A program made the translations under genes and the position numbers. This document shows positions 1-14,261 of a stretch of DNA of 64,000 nucleotides, piece by piece. The notes beneath the pieces were generated by a model. The model did no database searches and was not told the origin of the DNA. It saw nothing but the letters and a program-made list of their open reading frames with translations. The stretch comes from Coffea arabica (lineage: Eukaryota; Streptophyta; Magnoliopsida; Gentianales; Rubiaceae), in NCBI RefSeq assembly GCF_036785885.1, contig NC_092317.1, forward strand, positions 2,482,501 to 2,546,500. Direction: 5' to 3'. Every line of letters begins with the position of its first letter. Positions within the stretch are counted from its first letter, which is position 1.

Positions 1-1335
1 GTTTGAAAAATTAAGTATCACTTAATTGATTCAAATGTTTTTTTTTTATTATCAAACACATCTAAATATGTTAAGATCTAAACCCATTTGATTCATGTAG
101 TGAACTATGTTATCAAATAGGGCCTTACTTAAAAAAACAATAATGAGAATAATGAAAGGCTTACTCTTCCTTCAAGTTTTGTTGATGAATTTCCCGAGGG
201 CCAAAAATATGGCACTACACATATTTGGTTTTAATGAGTTAAGCTCGTGAGGTCAGTAATTCAAAAGAATGTGTTCACAGAATTGTTAACTCACTGAAAT
301 ATTTGTATGCATAAAAATCAATAATGCTTTTGTTTGGATGGTGACACATTTCATAAACTTACTTTGAAAATTTTCAAACATGTTATTTAATCACTTTGCA
401 CTCATATGTCTATGAATTTAAAGTGTTAGGATAATGCATTAAAAAAAAAACTGGAAAAATGCACCATCCATCCATCCATCCGTGGGTGATGTTGCTTTGC
501 ATCCGGTGCGTCATGTGAATCTAAGAATAACATGTGATACCATTTTATTACTGGATAAAGAGATTCATTTCACATTTTTCAATTCTAACAAAAGCACACA
601 ATTTTTGAGACATAATAAACAAAGATTAAATGCAACTATTATATCAAGCATAATGATTCAAGCGAGTAAAGCCCATTTTTGTCCTTTGCGAGATCTGGTT
701 CGCCGCCAACCTTCTATATTGTATTGGAAATAAATAAAAGAAAAACAAAAAAAAGAGAGGTGAAAATTGAAAAATAGACACAACTTTGATCCAAAAAACA
801 AAAAAAGGAAAAAAGGAAGAAACGGCATATGTTTATTTATTAATTTTAGAAATCAAAGAAGAGGCATTGAACTTTCTAATTTCCTGCTAAAAAAAAAATT
901 TTCTAATTCCTTAACCAAAATTTACAGGCTCCTCTCGATCTGTCTCTTTCACTTTCTTACTCGTCAGCAAAGGCTAATCAAACAATTAATTCTCCAACGA
1001 GGAGAAAATACCACCTCCGTCCACCTACCAGCTACTTCTCTTCACTTCAGCATTTCACCCAAACGCACTAGTTTGGGGAGAAGAAAACCTAATGGTCTGC
1101 GAATATTGAATTAGTCAATTTAAATTTTTTTTTTTTAGCTTGGTGATCTGTTTTCGGGAGAATTTTTGAGTGATCGCGCGGAAAGAGAATGTACGGATTT
1201 TTGAAGACTTGATTGACTTTCAAATGGAGGAGGATTGGTATGGATTTGGTTGAATTAATTGATTTTGATTTCAAAGAATAAAATTTGGAGGTGCGAAGTG
1301 GGTGATTGATCAGGAGGGGGAGATAGGTGTCTGAA
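1..1335. other. Upstream intergenic region and probable 5' leader
   Basis: AT-rich DNA with no convincing gene. A short (CCAT)n run lies at about 464-482. The C/T-rich stretch from about 920 to 1330 probably holds the promoter and 5' untranslated leader of the next gene, but no clear TATA box could be fixed. Open frames here have no recognisable protein character. Confidence 0.6.
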
Positions 1336-4300
1336 ATGAGCAGCGACAGGCAGGCGGCCCCAGCGGCGGCAGCGACGGTGACGGTTCGAGACCTGGTGGA
1401 GGAAGGAAAGAAGAGGATTGTTTTTTTAGTCGTTTGCGTTGTTGGACTGTCCTATCTCATGTCTCGTGAGTTTATTTCTATTTATTCTTCTTAAATTTAA
1501 TAAATTGGTCGACCTATTTTTTCTTTTCGCGAATTCCGTTTTCATTGCTTCTCATTGGGTCTTGGATGAGGATTCAGAGTTTGTACGTGAATGATTTTAC
1601 TGAACTATATGCAGTTCTACGTTTACTTGACATATGCTTCAAATGTCATTCGAATTTAGGATAAACAATTTGGTTTCAGGTTTTTAGGGCTTTATGTTGC
1701 TGTTTCTGGGTACATACCTCCAACTGCTAGCTGTGTTTCCTCCTTTTCACCTGTTGGTTCTCATAGATACCAATTGACGGAATTTGGATGCAGCTTCACA
1801 TGCTTAAATTCATAAGTCTGGTTTTAGCCGTTTTATCAGAAATTGAAAATTTTGAGTGCCGGCAACCAAAAATTGGAATTGCGTGAAATACTTTATAGTG
1901 CTTTATTAGCGTTACATACTAAAGAAGCTAAAATAGCACAAATGAGAGGAAGATTAAGCGTTTCAAGAGATCACCATGCCAAGGGAAGTGAAAACTCTTT
2001 CCCCCAAATTCCATCCAAAACAGAAGAAAATGAAATGTTTGATGTAATGAATAAAGAAGAACTGTTATGTGTTCAAATCACAGTGACGCACTATTTCTTT
2101 TTCGTTTCTCAATGTTTGAGTCGTCAAAAGTCCTTTGCTGATACAAATCTTTTTGACAGATGCATATGCTGCTCTTGGGTTCCCAAAAGGTCCTTAATTA
2201 CAAGTCAAATAGAAAAATATCTATAAGAATTTGTATCTGAGGTGGAATCAGGAGTTTGCATAATGGCAAAATAAAGTAATTTTTGATGATGACAGTGACA
2301 ACTAGTGTGCCGTAGTCTTGCTGACATGTTCTTTTATTTCTAGATCGCCTCGTAGTAACTGGTCTTAGAAAATCTAAATACGCACTAAAGAAAATTGTGA
2401 TCTTTTGTCATTGTGTGGAGACACAAATAGCCTCCCTGGACCCTTAATATTGAAAATGTTCAGGCCGAGACTCAACCTTGTTGATTTCTGCCCTCCTATG
2501 TTGATGAAAGCACTGAGACTCTTACCACGTGTGGCAAGTTTTGCATGCAGGAATTACAATTTAGAGGTGTTTTGGTGGGTTTGGATTGAAAATTCAGACT
2601 GGCTTCCCCTATCCTATAAGATTTATAGAGTTGCCAATATCTCTGATTTTAACTGTTTTATTAGGCAAATTTAAGATTGCTGTACGAATTTGTCCCTGTT
2701 TACCCTTTTCAATTATATACAAAGAAGATAGGATTTATCTTTTAACTGCAGCCATTCTGTATTATCTATGACACCGGGAACAGTGGCTTCCAATTTTAGC
2801 TGCTTTTAATTGGAGATGTTGCAAACCAAAGATGACAAGCACAATTATTGAGAAATGAAGATAAAATCTTTTATGTGCTCCAGTTCTTCATAAAAATTGA
2901 CGAAGAAATAAGCTTTCCACATTTTCTGTCGTGCTTTAAACTGCTTAATGGGGACAGCATCTTTATACATTGATTTATTGGGCAAATAACTTGTAGCATT
3001 GAGTTTTAGTTTTCTGCTTGTCATTTTACTGATTTTATTGTATCATTGCTTTATTTATCATGGCTTTCTAGACAGCAGGCAGTAAGACCTCCTGAATATT
3101 TGTTCCTCCAGAATTGTCTATCTTTGTTTCTCGACATTGTGCTGAGAATTTGCTATGCAATTTAAGGAGTTTAAATTGTACATATTTATTATGGTTGGTA
3201 TCCGTTTATACTTTAAAGTAATGCTTGTTTAGACTATAGAAACTTTTACTGGCATGGATAGTTATTGATTATTATTCGGATTACAGCAGTTGATGGGTTC
3301 AAGTAGGTGTTAGTTGTTCAAGTTCAGCCGATTTAATATCAAGCTATGAAAACTTCCTTGAGATATGTTTGACATGAGAACTTGTTCTGCTCTAATGGAG
3401 ATCTTTTATCATTTGTTTGCATTTTATTATTGAATAATACATTGTGCATGTCACTTATGTCTATTTAGGTTGCAAATGTTCTTGCTGCTTTTATTTCCAT
3501 TGGATAGGTCCCACTTACATTGTATGCCATCAACCAAATTTTGAGGGTTTAAGTAAAGTTTTTTGCATGCCTTGTTTGATCTTACATTGAAAAGATTTAG
3601 AATACTGGCTTACCCTTTTTTGACTTCTTCTGGAAACCATATTGATGCAAAATAAAAAGGTATTTTGCATAGGAATGCCATGCTTATTATCCCTCGAGTG
3701 TCAGCTTAAGTAAAGTTGTTAAGTAGAGTAGTCTAAGCCATATACCAAAAGAATATGGCTCAGCTAACAGCCTAAAGGATCTTTTTTTTTTTAAATAATG
3801 TTTACACTTTTTGCAAATTACTAGATGAAGAAAGAAGCATTTCTGAAACAAAATGGAGCTAAGAGTAAGCAAAGATGTAAATTTGGACTTCTATTGACTA
3901 TGATATATAGTGTACCAATCTATGTCAATGTTTTGGTATAGGCAATCAAGGTTCATCATCTTCGCTTGTTCGAAAAGAGTAGAATTTCCATGTAGCAAAA
4001 CCCCAATACCTGTGTAATACTGAAAAATTCCCACTGACACCATTAAAGCTTTCCCTTGTCTATTTTGGCATAAACATAAATTTGTTACTGACATTCAGAT
4101 TAAGTCGCCACATTAAAGTCCTTTTCCTTTCTGGATTCCATCTCGTGCATGTAAACAAGTCCTACCTCAAAATTTTTTTTATGTGAGCTATTGGGTTCTA
4201 AATTTGGTAAGACTTGTTAAATCATGCGGTAGATCTATATGGTAATGCTGCACATGTTTTGCATTGGAGTATGCTGCGATGCTTATGAAGAAGTGAATAC

Positions 4301-7300
4301 CTGTAAATATATCTTTACTAAGATATTATAAATATAAATGTGCCCTGGGTCTCATATTTTTGAGATATCAACAGATTATTTTCCACAATTATGGGTAGAA
4401 CCAGTAGGTGAGTTCTAGTGCATGAGATGCCAAGAACTAGAGTCTTTGGAAGAGGCTTGATGTCGACAAACTACCCTTCCAAGAAGAATGTAAGGTTCTT
4501 GTATCAAACCTAACCCTTTTGGATGGAAGATCCTTTATGATGTTACTGTTACCACATAAGAATGTATATGTGCCAATACCAGAACAGAGATGTTAGATAC
4601 TTGAAGAAGGTGTTTGCGTGGAGACATCGTCAGATTTGATCACAAATTTAAAGCCATGAATGGGCCTCATTGATATAAATTTTAGTTTTGTTTGAAGTTG
4701 TTAATCAACACTTATTGAACTTTGACAATCATGCCCTTTGCTGCTGATTAATTTGGATGATGATGATTTAATGGAATATCATCTTAGAGCTTGAGAATAA
4801 TCTGTTGGAAATAAATTCTGGCCAGCACTGAAATGATTTGGATTTGAAATTTTTTTTATGCTTATTGTGTTGAATATTTCTATGAATAGTTAAGGAACGT
4901 GACCTCTCTAGATTTGTTTAAAAGGTAGCTTAAATGTGTATAGCATGCATGTCTTAAACATTGTGTTTTTATTGTTTACTTGCTGTGACAAGCATCTCAC
5001 TGTCTTCTCTTTGTCTTTTTTCTCCCTTCCGTATTTCCTGTCTATTAATGCAGTGACAAGCTCTTCAGTTTTAGTCAACTTGCCTGCTGCTGCTGTTATG
5101 ATCATCATCTTCCGTTATTGGTCTTTGGATTTTGAGATGCGGAGAAAAGCTGCAATTTACAAAAGCAAGCCATCCTCTGTTTATGTATCTTCCGAGAAAA
5201 AACCTTCCGAAGGCCCTATCATTGTTGTTGAGAAGTCCGACTGGAGACGAAAAGTGAATTCTCCTATAGTTGAGGAAGCAATAGATCAGTTCACCAGACA
5301 CATAGTCTCTGAGTGGGTTACAGATCTGTGGTACTCTCGCATAACTCCAGATAAACAAGGTCCAGAAGAGCTTGTCCAGATCATGAACGGGGTGCTGGGT
5401 GAAATTTCATGTCGCATGAGAAACATCAACCTTATAGATCTTTTGACAAGGTTTTAGTTCCAGAGATAATTTTGATTTCCTTCTGTTGAACTTGAAAAGT
5501 TAAAGTGCACTTTATGCAAATTATCTGATTGGGATACTGCAGGGATGTTATCAATCTCTTGTGCTCCCATTTGGAGCTCTTTCGTGCAACTAAGGCAAAG
5601 ATCGAGAAGCAACACTCCAGATCCTTAACTATAGAAGAACGAGACAGAGAACTTAAATTTGTGCTCAATGCAGAGAACAAATTGCACCCGTCTTTATTTT
5701 CTGCTGAAGCTGAGCACGAGGTTTCTTTTTGTTTCCGGAAGTTCCCCATTTTCCAACCTTTCAGTAAAGCATTCATGGTGATGACATGTTTTACTGCTGG
5801 ACAGACATTTCCTGGTATCTTTACATAGTTTTTCATTTTGGGTTCTTGCAGGTTCTGCAGCATCTCATGAATGGCCTCATGTCCTTCACATTCAAGCCTC
5901 AAGATCTGCAGTGTTCTTTGTTTATCTATGTAGTTAGGGAGCTTCTTGCTTGTGCAGTAATGAGGCCAGTGCTAAATTTAGTTAGCCCAAGGTTTTCATC
6001 CTTCTAGTGTCTTCTTGTGATTTTCCATTTCTACATCTCTTCTTTACTTCTTCGTACTTGGTGATAGGTTCATCAATGAGAGGATTGAATCCCTAGTCAT
6101 TTCCATAAGTAAGACTCAGAAAGTCATGGGTGCAGCAGAAGTAGGCTCACAGCCCAAACCAAATGGATCCACAAAAATATCATCCGATCACTTTTCTCGC
6201 TTTCTAGATCGCTCAGACAAAGGTGTGGAACTCGTACAGTTAAAGAAGGATTGCCCCACGGCTAGTGGGGAGAAGCATGAAACAGATATCACGAATGTAA
6301 ATGTTATCTCAAAAGATCCATTGCTTTCCATGGATGCACGTTCTACTCGTTCTTGGAGTGCTTTGCCTTCGGAAGATCACACAGGTGAGGGAAAAGGTAT
6401 CCAGCGACATCGATCTGGTGGAGAATGGGGAGAAATGCTTGACGCACTTTCCCGCAGAAAAACTGAAGCCCTAGCTCCGGAACATTTTGACAACATGTGG
6501 GCAAAAGGAAGAAACTATAGACGGAAGGAAGTCTCAGATCAGTCAGCTGATAAGATTTCACAAGGTTCACTGGACCAGTCAAAGGAATTTTCTAGAAAGA
6601 AAAAGGACTTAGACTGCAAGGTTTCTGGATCCAATAAGCTGACTATTGCCAATGAAAACTGTTTTCAAAGTGAGTGCCATAACCAAAACTCCTCATATAG
6701 AGATGAAGATGAGCATGAGATCATACAATCAGATGAGGTAGAATCATCAGTTAGCACTAGTTCTTATACTACTGGAGATGAAGAAATCAGTGCTGTCACA
6801 GGTCTTGATTCTCCTAGTGTCAGAGTGTGGGATGCTAAAAATAAAAGAAATGTCACTAATATTCATCATCCGCTTGAAGTTTTTGATGGCCGTAAGCCAA
6901 GAAGGGCACGGAAAAAGAACCACCATTCTCAAAGGTTAACTAAAGCAATGTCGGTTAGAAAAAGGTCTAGATCAATCAGTCAGAAAGCTCATGTTTGGCA
7001 AGAAGTTGAAAGGACAAGCTTCTTATCGGGAGATGGGCAGGATATACTGAATTCTTCTATTGGTAATATTAAACATGATGACTCAAGTGATGATTCAGGG
7101 GCAGAAATGGTTAATAGAATTTCTAGCGGATCAACTGCTTCGTCATTTCTGTCCTCAACTTCTTTACCTGAAAGTTATAATCTGACAGCCAATCCCTCAA
7201 AGAATTCTATAATAGCTGATTCTTTTTTAACCCTAAGATGTGAGGTAACTTGTTGCTTTCCTCTTTTCTAGTAGCTTCAGTGTTCTTGACCTCTGTCTCA

Positions 7301-10300
7301 TATTGAGATTTCTGGTGTCAGGTATTGGGTGCCAACATTGTGAAGAGTGGTTCCAAAACTTTTGCCGTATACTCCATATCTGTTACTGATGTGAATGGTC
7401 ATAGTTGGTCTATCAAAAGAAGGTGCTCAGAATCACCCCCAGCCGAGATTTATCTATTGATCAATATCATGTTTGTGGTGGTGAAGCACGCACTGTGCTG
7501 TGTTTAAAGATTCCTGTGTTATGCAATTGAAATTTTCTTCCACTAACAGGTTTCGACATTTTGAGGAGCTACATCGGCGTCTTAAGGAGTTTCCTGAGTA
7601 TAATCTTCATTTGCCACCCAAGCATTTTTTATCTGCTGGTCTTGATGTTTCAGTCATTCAAGAGCGGTGCAAATTGCTTCATAAGTACTTGAAGGTCATG
7701 TATATGCCAGAGCTGCCTATCCCTCTGTCTAGTTTACACCTGTGTTTCTTTTCTGTCCTTTAAGGGCCTGGATTCTTCAACGAAAGAACTTTCCATTATG
7801 GTTTTAAGTTTGTTCTGTGGATCTGGGTGGGGCTTGGAGTTTGAGGGGCTGTATTGATGTGAGCCTCATATGATCTGTCACTGACAGCAATGTTGCTGGA
7901 AGTTAGAGGAAACTAATTGTTCTTGCGTGTGATGCCATCCCTGTTTGTCGTTTGTGCATTTTTTATTCTTGTTTCTTTGGGGAAACCTAATTGTTTTGCC
8001 ATGTGATGCCTTCCCTGTTTGTCTGTTGTGCATTTTTTTTTTCTTGTTTCTTTGTTAAAGGGGTTAATGGTGTTGAATACATTGATGTTTACTTGTATCT
8101 TATCTTTATTGACGCTTTTGTATTCCTTCGGCTCAGAACCTCATGCAGCTTCCAACAGTTTCCAGCTCTATAGAAGTTTGGGACTTCCTTAGTGTTGACT
8201 CTCAGGTATGACTTATATAATTTTCAAGTTGCTGTCTTGAAATTGTTGTGACATTTTTGTCCTTGGTTGATGCATATTGCAGACATATATTTTCTCAAGC
8301 CCGTTGTCAATTATCGAGACATTATCAGGTTTATTATTCTCCATAGCAGCACTCTTAAATTTACTTTACATACTGGATTAAATATGTATTGACTTTGGAT
8401 TCAGTTAACTTCGTTGTTACGGCACATGAAAGGAATAAAAACTACCAGAGCAATGTTGGAATTGTCAGAGATCCTGTATCTTCCAAGAAAGAACATCTTG
8501 ATGCTGTGAAAAAGGAAACTGCATTTGGAATTAAGCATGAAGGGATGCCAGAAAGATCACAAATGAATGCAAAAAGTCTAGCCCTTTCTCCACCCAAAAA
8601 ACCTCTTAATGTGGTCAGGAAAACCTTAGAAGATTCAAGTAGCGACTCTGATAGTACCACGCACAGGAGTCTAATTTCACACAAGAACTTGGGCAAGATG
8701 TCAAACTCAGGACAAGCGGGTTTGCATGCTTCATCTGAGTTGCATACAGATGCTGCCAGTGATCCAACCCTCCCTAGTGAGGTATTTGTAGAGTTTTTGG
8801 TGTCCCTGATATACAACCTTTTATGTAGTCAAACCTGGGGAATGGATAGAGTCCAGATATTTCTGTAGACGGTCTTAAAGTGCCTTGAAATACAATATTT
8901 ATTTATACTGGTTATCCTGTCTTTTATATATGCAGTGGGTGCCACCAAATTTGAGTTTGCCCATATTGAACTTGGTTGATGTCATTTTTCAGCTACAAGA
9001 TGGCGGATGGATCAGGTACTTTGATGGATAGTAACAATTTGATGCTGTTAATATGCATGTAATCTTTGATTTCTTTTATTTAAGATCAAAGCTAATTTTC
9101 TTTAGTTGTATGTTGCTTAATTGTGCTAAAATTGAATGGATCACAGGAGAAAGGCTTTCTGGGTGGCCAAACGGGTATTACAGTTGGGAATGGGTGATGC
9201 CTTTGATGATTGGCTGATAGAGAAAATCCAACTTCTGCGTAGGGGATCAGTAGTTGCATCAGGAATTAGACGCCTTGAGCAGGCAAATCCAACTCCCTTT
9301 GATTTCTAGGATCTCTTAAATGATGTTAAAGTATTGGTGCACTACTTGTTAGAATTAGCAGTTTCAGTGCCATCACTATTTCCCTATCCTTTATTCATTA
9401 TTCCATTGATTATCATTTGCAATACGGGAGCTATTTCATTAGTTACCTAGACTATCCTCCATTAAATGGATGAATGATGTGATTGGAAAGTTGTCATTTA
9501 AGAATCTTTACCTTCTTTTATGATTTGGTCTTGTTGGAATCTTTTGATCAAATTCTTTTGACTGCCAAAAACTAAAACATACCAGATGGAGAAATCTATG
9601 GTTGTTCTGAAAGCTGTCAAATTTTTACTCTTGCAAGCTTTAAGGAGATGTGAACTGGGTTGATGTTACATATTTGCAGATTCTTTGGCCTGATGGTATA
9701 TTCCTAACCAAGCATCCAAGGCGTCAAAAACCTCCTCTTTCTGCAAGTCCGTCCCAGAGCCCTTCTCATGGGAGGCCTCCAACTCCTCTATCTTCACCTA
9801 AGATGGAGAATGTTGAGATGATGGATGATACACAGCAAAAGGAAGCTGAACGACGAGCCAAATTTGTTTATGATCTAATGATTGGTATGGTTTAAGTTTT
9901 CAGCCTATCTGATCCAGGTCAAAATTCTCATTTTGTGGAACTGCTATGGTTGATCTTTGAAATACAATGTATTATTAAACTTTCTCTTGCAGATAAAGCA
10001 CCAGCCGCTGTTGTGGGTCTTGTTGGTCATAAGGAATATGAACAATGTGCAAAGGATCTATATTACTTCATTCAGGTGTTCTTTATTTTGCCAAAAATAG
10101 TCTTTTTTTCTGTCTGTCTAAATTGTTATTACTCGTTTTGTTGTAGTTTTGTGATGATTATTTTATTGTCTGTTCCTTCTGAAATTTGTGTTCTCCCTGG
10201 TTTCACTAAATAAGTAGTTTAATCAAAAACTTTATCTCCATGTTTGCACGTTCATTGAAAAATTTCTATGTAATTGCTTGTTAGACTATTTTATTTCCAT

Positions 10301-10967
10301 AGATTAGACAAATGCTTGCATCTTAAATTATGAACTACTTAACTTACTCCATTGTTTTTTTTTTTTTTTTCCGTTAAAGAGGTTGAGAACTTGACATATT
10401 AATTTGCTTGTCTGTTACTCTGTCTTTGTCTGTCTGTCTGTCTCTTTCTCTCTCTCTTTATATGACACCCGTGTATATAAAAAAGTAGTTACAGACATGG
10501 TTCATTGGTTGCTGGAGTTGGTTCTAATTTTCACTTTTCTCAAGTAAACAACGCCTATTTGATTTCTTATTTTGCATTTATCTGCAACTATTTAGTTATA
10601 GTTCCTGGTCATGGTAGATGGATTTGACCATAAATTCATCGTAGTAAAATGAGTGTGAAAGTATTTATTTTATCTTCTTTTTGAATGAGTGCAAAAGTTA
10701 TCCCCGGAAGGAAATTTTTTTTCTTCACCTCATCTTCTAGTATGACTTAAATGCAAGGCCTTCTGGTCTACATTTTTTTTATGGTCTTTAACAGTATGTA
10801 ACTTATTTCACTTTGTATTTTTGGTTAAACAGTCATCTGTTGCTATGAAGCAGCTAGCTTTTGATCTTCTACAGCTGCTTCTCCTGTCAGCATTCCCGGA
10901 GTTAGATTATGTATTCAGACAATTGCATGAAGAGAAGGAAAAGTTTGGGGAGCTTAAATTAGATTAG
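1336..10967 (+). CDS. PXA-PX-nexin_C membrane protein (sorting nexin type)
   Basis: Probable endomembrane phosphoinositide-binding protein, like Arabidopsis At2g15900 and animal SNX13/14/25. Fifteen exons close in frame to 1132 aa: 1336-1465, 5054-5450, 5543-5720, 5852-5991, 6068-7244, 7322-7422, 7550-7694, 8137-8205, 8283-8328, 8405-8781, 8936-9015, 9147-9282, 9680-9884, 9993-10075, 10833-10967. Two hydrophobic segments lie near residues 29-42 and 47-64. A PXA domain follows (about 90-300), then a long polar Ser-rich linker (about 300-670), then the PX domain (about 675-790) with its RRFRHFEELHRRL signature and a Pro-Pro loop, and a nexin_C region (about 945-1085). Intron 1 is 3.6 kb. Intron 12 starts with GC. 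The ATG is the first in the open exon 1 frame. The family is clear; the cargo and exact membrane are not known from sequence. Confidence 0.93.
7909..8054. repeat. Tandem duplication, two ~73-bp copies, inside intron 7 of the PX gene
   Basis: Copies 7909-7980 and 7981-8054 share the words TAATTGTT, GTGATGCC, CCCTGTTTGTC, TTGTGCATTTTTT and CTTGTTTCTTTG, with about ten differences. It is wholly intronic and probably neutral. Confidence 0.8.
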
Positions 10968-12575
10968 GCTATAGGTATTTTCACAGATAGTTGTAGCTTT
11001 TTGGATGATCATTTGTCAACAACTCTGTTTTTCTCCCATTCTTTTCGTGTCTCCTGCAAAGAGCTTGTTGGGAGTATGGTCGCAGAAATTCTGCAATTTG
11101 GCATCACGCTCATTAGGTGAGATGCGAGTGCAGATTGTAACTTTTTGCATATTTTTGATAGGGATGCTGAGGAAATTGTATAAATGTTGAGACTTGTTTC
11201 AGATTTAGCTTCAATAGATTAATTACAGACAAAAGCAGTATATTGGATGGTCTACGTAGTAAATATTTGAGTTGCAACTAGATGACGTGACATATGGACT
11301 ACATAGAAGAAGAAGGTAGAATATTTCTTCCAACTTGTAGCCTGTTTTTGGATCTAACATTAGCTTTTGATTTTGAAAATTTTGTACACTAGTATTTGCA
11401 TATCAAATGAAAGTGCAATGACTGGCATCTCTCCATAGCTTGGCTGCCTTGAGTCATTTTTCTTTGTCAACCGTGCAAGACTGCCGAACCTTTCTTTCAC
11501 ATCCAATGGAATCATGAGATGGAGAAAACGCAAGACAAGTATTTTTAACACTCCAACCCCTCACACCCAGTGAATAACTTGACAGTATTCTTGACTTTGA
11601 ACACTGTTAAGGGATTAAGAAGTTAAAACTCAAGGTACGACTTCAAAATTACCTCAAGAACTATAACCTTGCTTCAACCATAACCTTGCTTGAACTGCTA
11701 TTTTTTCCCAAAAATTTTTCACATCTTTAATACAAATTTCCCTATCACTTCAAACATGACCGCACGCGTACCACTCAAACTAAGGGATAGAAACCACAAA
11801 GATTTGACCGGTGGTACCTGCTTCGTAATCTAAGAGTACATTGTACATTAGGCATCAAGCAAGGGACGGATAAAATCAGTCTAATTAGGCAACCACTAAA
11901 TTTAACTGCAGTGGCGGAATGATCCTCACTTGTAATGGTTTACTACCATTATTCAAAGGTCTAGAGGTACTCACTCGGGGCAACTCTAATCCCAACTGAC
12001 GGCCGAGACAAATCCACAATAGCTTAATAGTGAAAGTGAGCAGAAACGACAATCAGACGAAAGCACAAACAGAGCCTTTCCTTCAGCCCTTCGTTAACCT
12101 CAACCATTTTTCATGTATGTTATTCAACTGGCCCAGGCATCCGATAGCTTCATTCGCGTTAAGCACAACATAGAGCACCAAGACAGCAATCGTCCTCACT
12201 CAAAACATTGACAGCTAACGGGTTTTAGTTCGAGTTAGCACCCTCTTGACAGTCCAAAATGTCATTACAGGTGAATCCAGACATTAATAACATATACACA
12301 ATCGAACAAATTATGCATGCACATTCCCATAGAAAAATGGCACACAAGAATTGGGACTCCAGCTAGCCATAGCCACTCATGACGCATTCATTCGTATCAA
12401 AGATCCAACCAAAATAGTACATTTAACGGAAAGTAACAATGCTCAACAATCAAAAGGGCACAAGTCCCCTGAAATGCTGCTCTCAAAAATTTTAATATGT
12501 TCCGATACTAATTTAATGAAAAACAAAACAGCAACTACAATTAAAAAGAGTATCCCTCTTCAAAACCAAAGCCTC
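10968..12575. other. Convergent intergenic region with two 3' untranslated regions
   Basis: The PX gene (+) and RPL37 (-) converge here. The first ~250 bases probably hold the PX gene 3' UTR and the last ~200-300 bases the RPL37 3' UTR. Between them I see nothing recognisable. Confidence 0.6.
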
Positions 12576-13244
<669 letters not shown>

Positions 13245-13335
13245 GGCTGGTGATGAGATGCCAAAAACCCTAGGAGGATGCTCTGGTCCTGACGATCAAG
13301 AAGAAGCAAAATGAGCTGCGGCGTTGGAGGCTGTA

Positions 13336-13478
13336 TTTTATAAACGGGGAGTTGTAGCGAAGAAAATGAGTGAGTGGGAGGGGGGGTGGGGGGTTTTAGG
13401 GTTTGGGTTTGCTTCGTGTAAAGCTGTTGGGCTACGTCCATTGGAGGCTAATATTCTCAAGTGGGCTAACAAAGCCCA
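13336..13478 (-). promoter_or_regulatory. RPL37 promoter: TATA box, telo-box and three site II elements
   Basis: Reading away from the gene: a TATAAAA-type box at about 13336-13344, a telo-box (AAACCCTAA on the minus strand) at 13396-13404, and three TGGGCT cores at 13428-13433, 13462-13467 and 13473-13478 (the last as AGCCCA). Telo-box plus site II is the known signature of plant ribosomal protein promoters bound by TRB and TCP factors. A G-rich run at 13376-13407 overlaps the telo-box. Confidence 0.8.
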
Positions 13479-14261
13479 CCAGGAAAAACTGATTAATTAA
13501 TATTGTAAATCTCGCAGTAAAATATACGTATCCATTTGAACTAGTAAACGCATTTTGTGTCACTTGTTGTAGTCTTCTCAAAGCTTAAAAAGAAAAATAA
13601 CCGAACATATGCCTTTAAGATTTCCTTTGTGAATTTTTCAATTAAAAAAAATTATAGCTTGGTAACATTCAGAAATAATTTCTTTTCAAAAAAAAAGAAA
13701 GAAAAAATAAGTTGCCTACAAAATTTAGTCAAGAAGAATATTTAGTTTGAATTTTGAGTTTCCTTCAAAACATTTTTTTAAAGCAACAAATAAAAGAAGC
13801 GCCTGCAATTACATCAAATCGTTATTATTCTTCACTAGCTTTTATTTTTCTTGGATGACAATCTCCAATAGTTATTCCCAAAAAAATTAAATTCAAATTA
13901 GTAAATAGTACTAATAAAGTGAGCCTGAAAGTTTTAGAAGAATAATAAGAGAGGAAGCCTGAATTGAAAACGAGATAAATAGAGAATAAATAACTCTGGA
14001 AAAACCGCGGGGCGAAAAAAAAATGAAAAGAAAAAATTGGTTGCGATTGAGCGCGGGAAATACAGCAGCTACTCTGAGCTATACTACTTTATACTGCGCG
14101 CGAGATTCTTCTGGGTTCTTACTATCAATTCAGTAGATTCATATCATCGATTCAGCCAAAAAATAGTAATAATAATTGCAGATTCAGATCTTCGTCCTTC
14201 CCCCGTATTTCCCCCGAAAACCCACAAGGATATAGTAGTAGGGAAGAAAAGAAACAGAAGA
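13479..14261. other. Divergent intergenic region between RPL37 and the helicase gene
   Basis: Very AT-rich spacer to about 14000, then the probable 5' leader of the helicase gene. The site II elements at its left edge could also serve the helicase. Nothing else was recognised. Confidence 0.5.

Noticed and set aside
767-1114. 115-codon open frame upstream of the PX gene
   Set aside because: Low-complexity Lys/Arg/Asn-rich translation, no family likeness, lies in the promoter and leader region.
1843-2226. 127-codon open frame in PX intron 1
   Set aside because: Lies wholly inside a well-supported intron and shows no recognisable domain.
2286-2322. Box C/D snoRNA-like words (TGATGA ... CTGA) in PX intron 1
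   Set aside because: Boxes are only about 33 nt apart and no terminal stem was seen.
14037-14261. Extension of the helicase frame upstream of its ATG
   Set aside because: It begins at a non-ATG codon and lies in the AT-rich leader; the family start matches the ATG at 14262.
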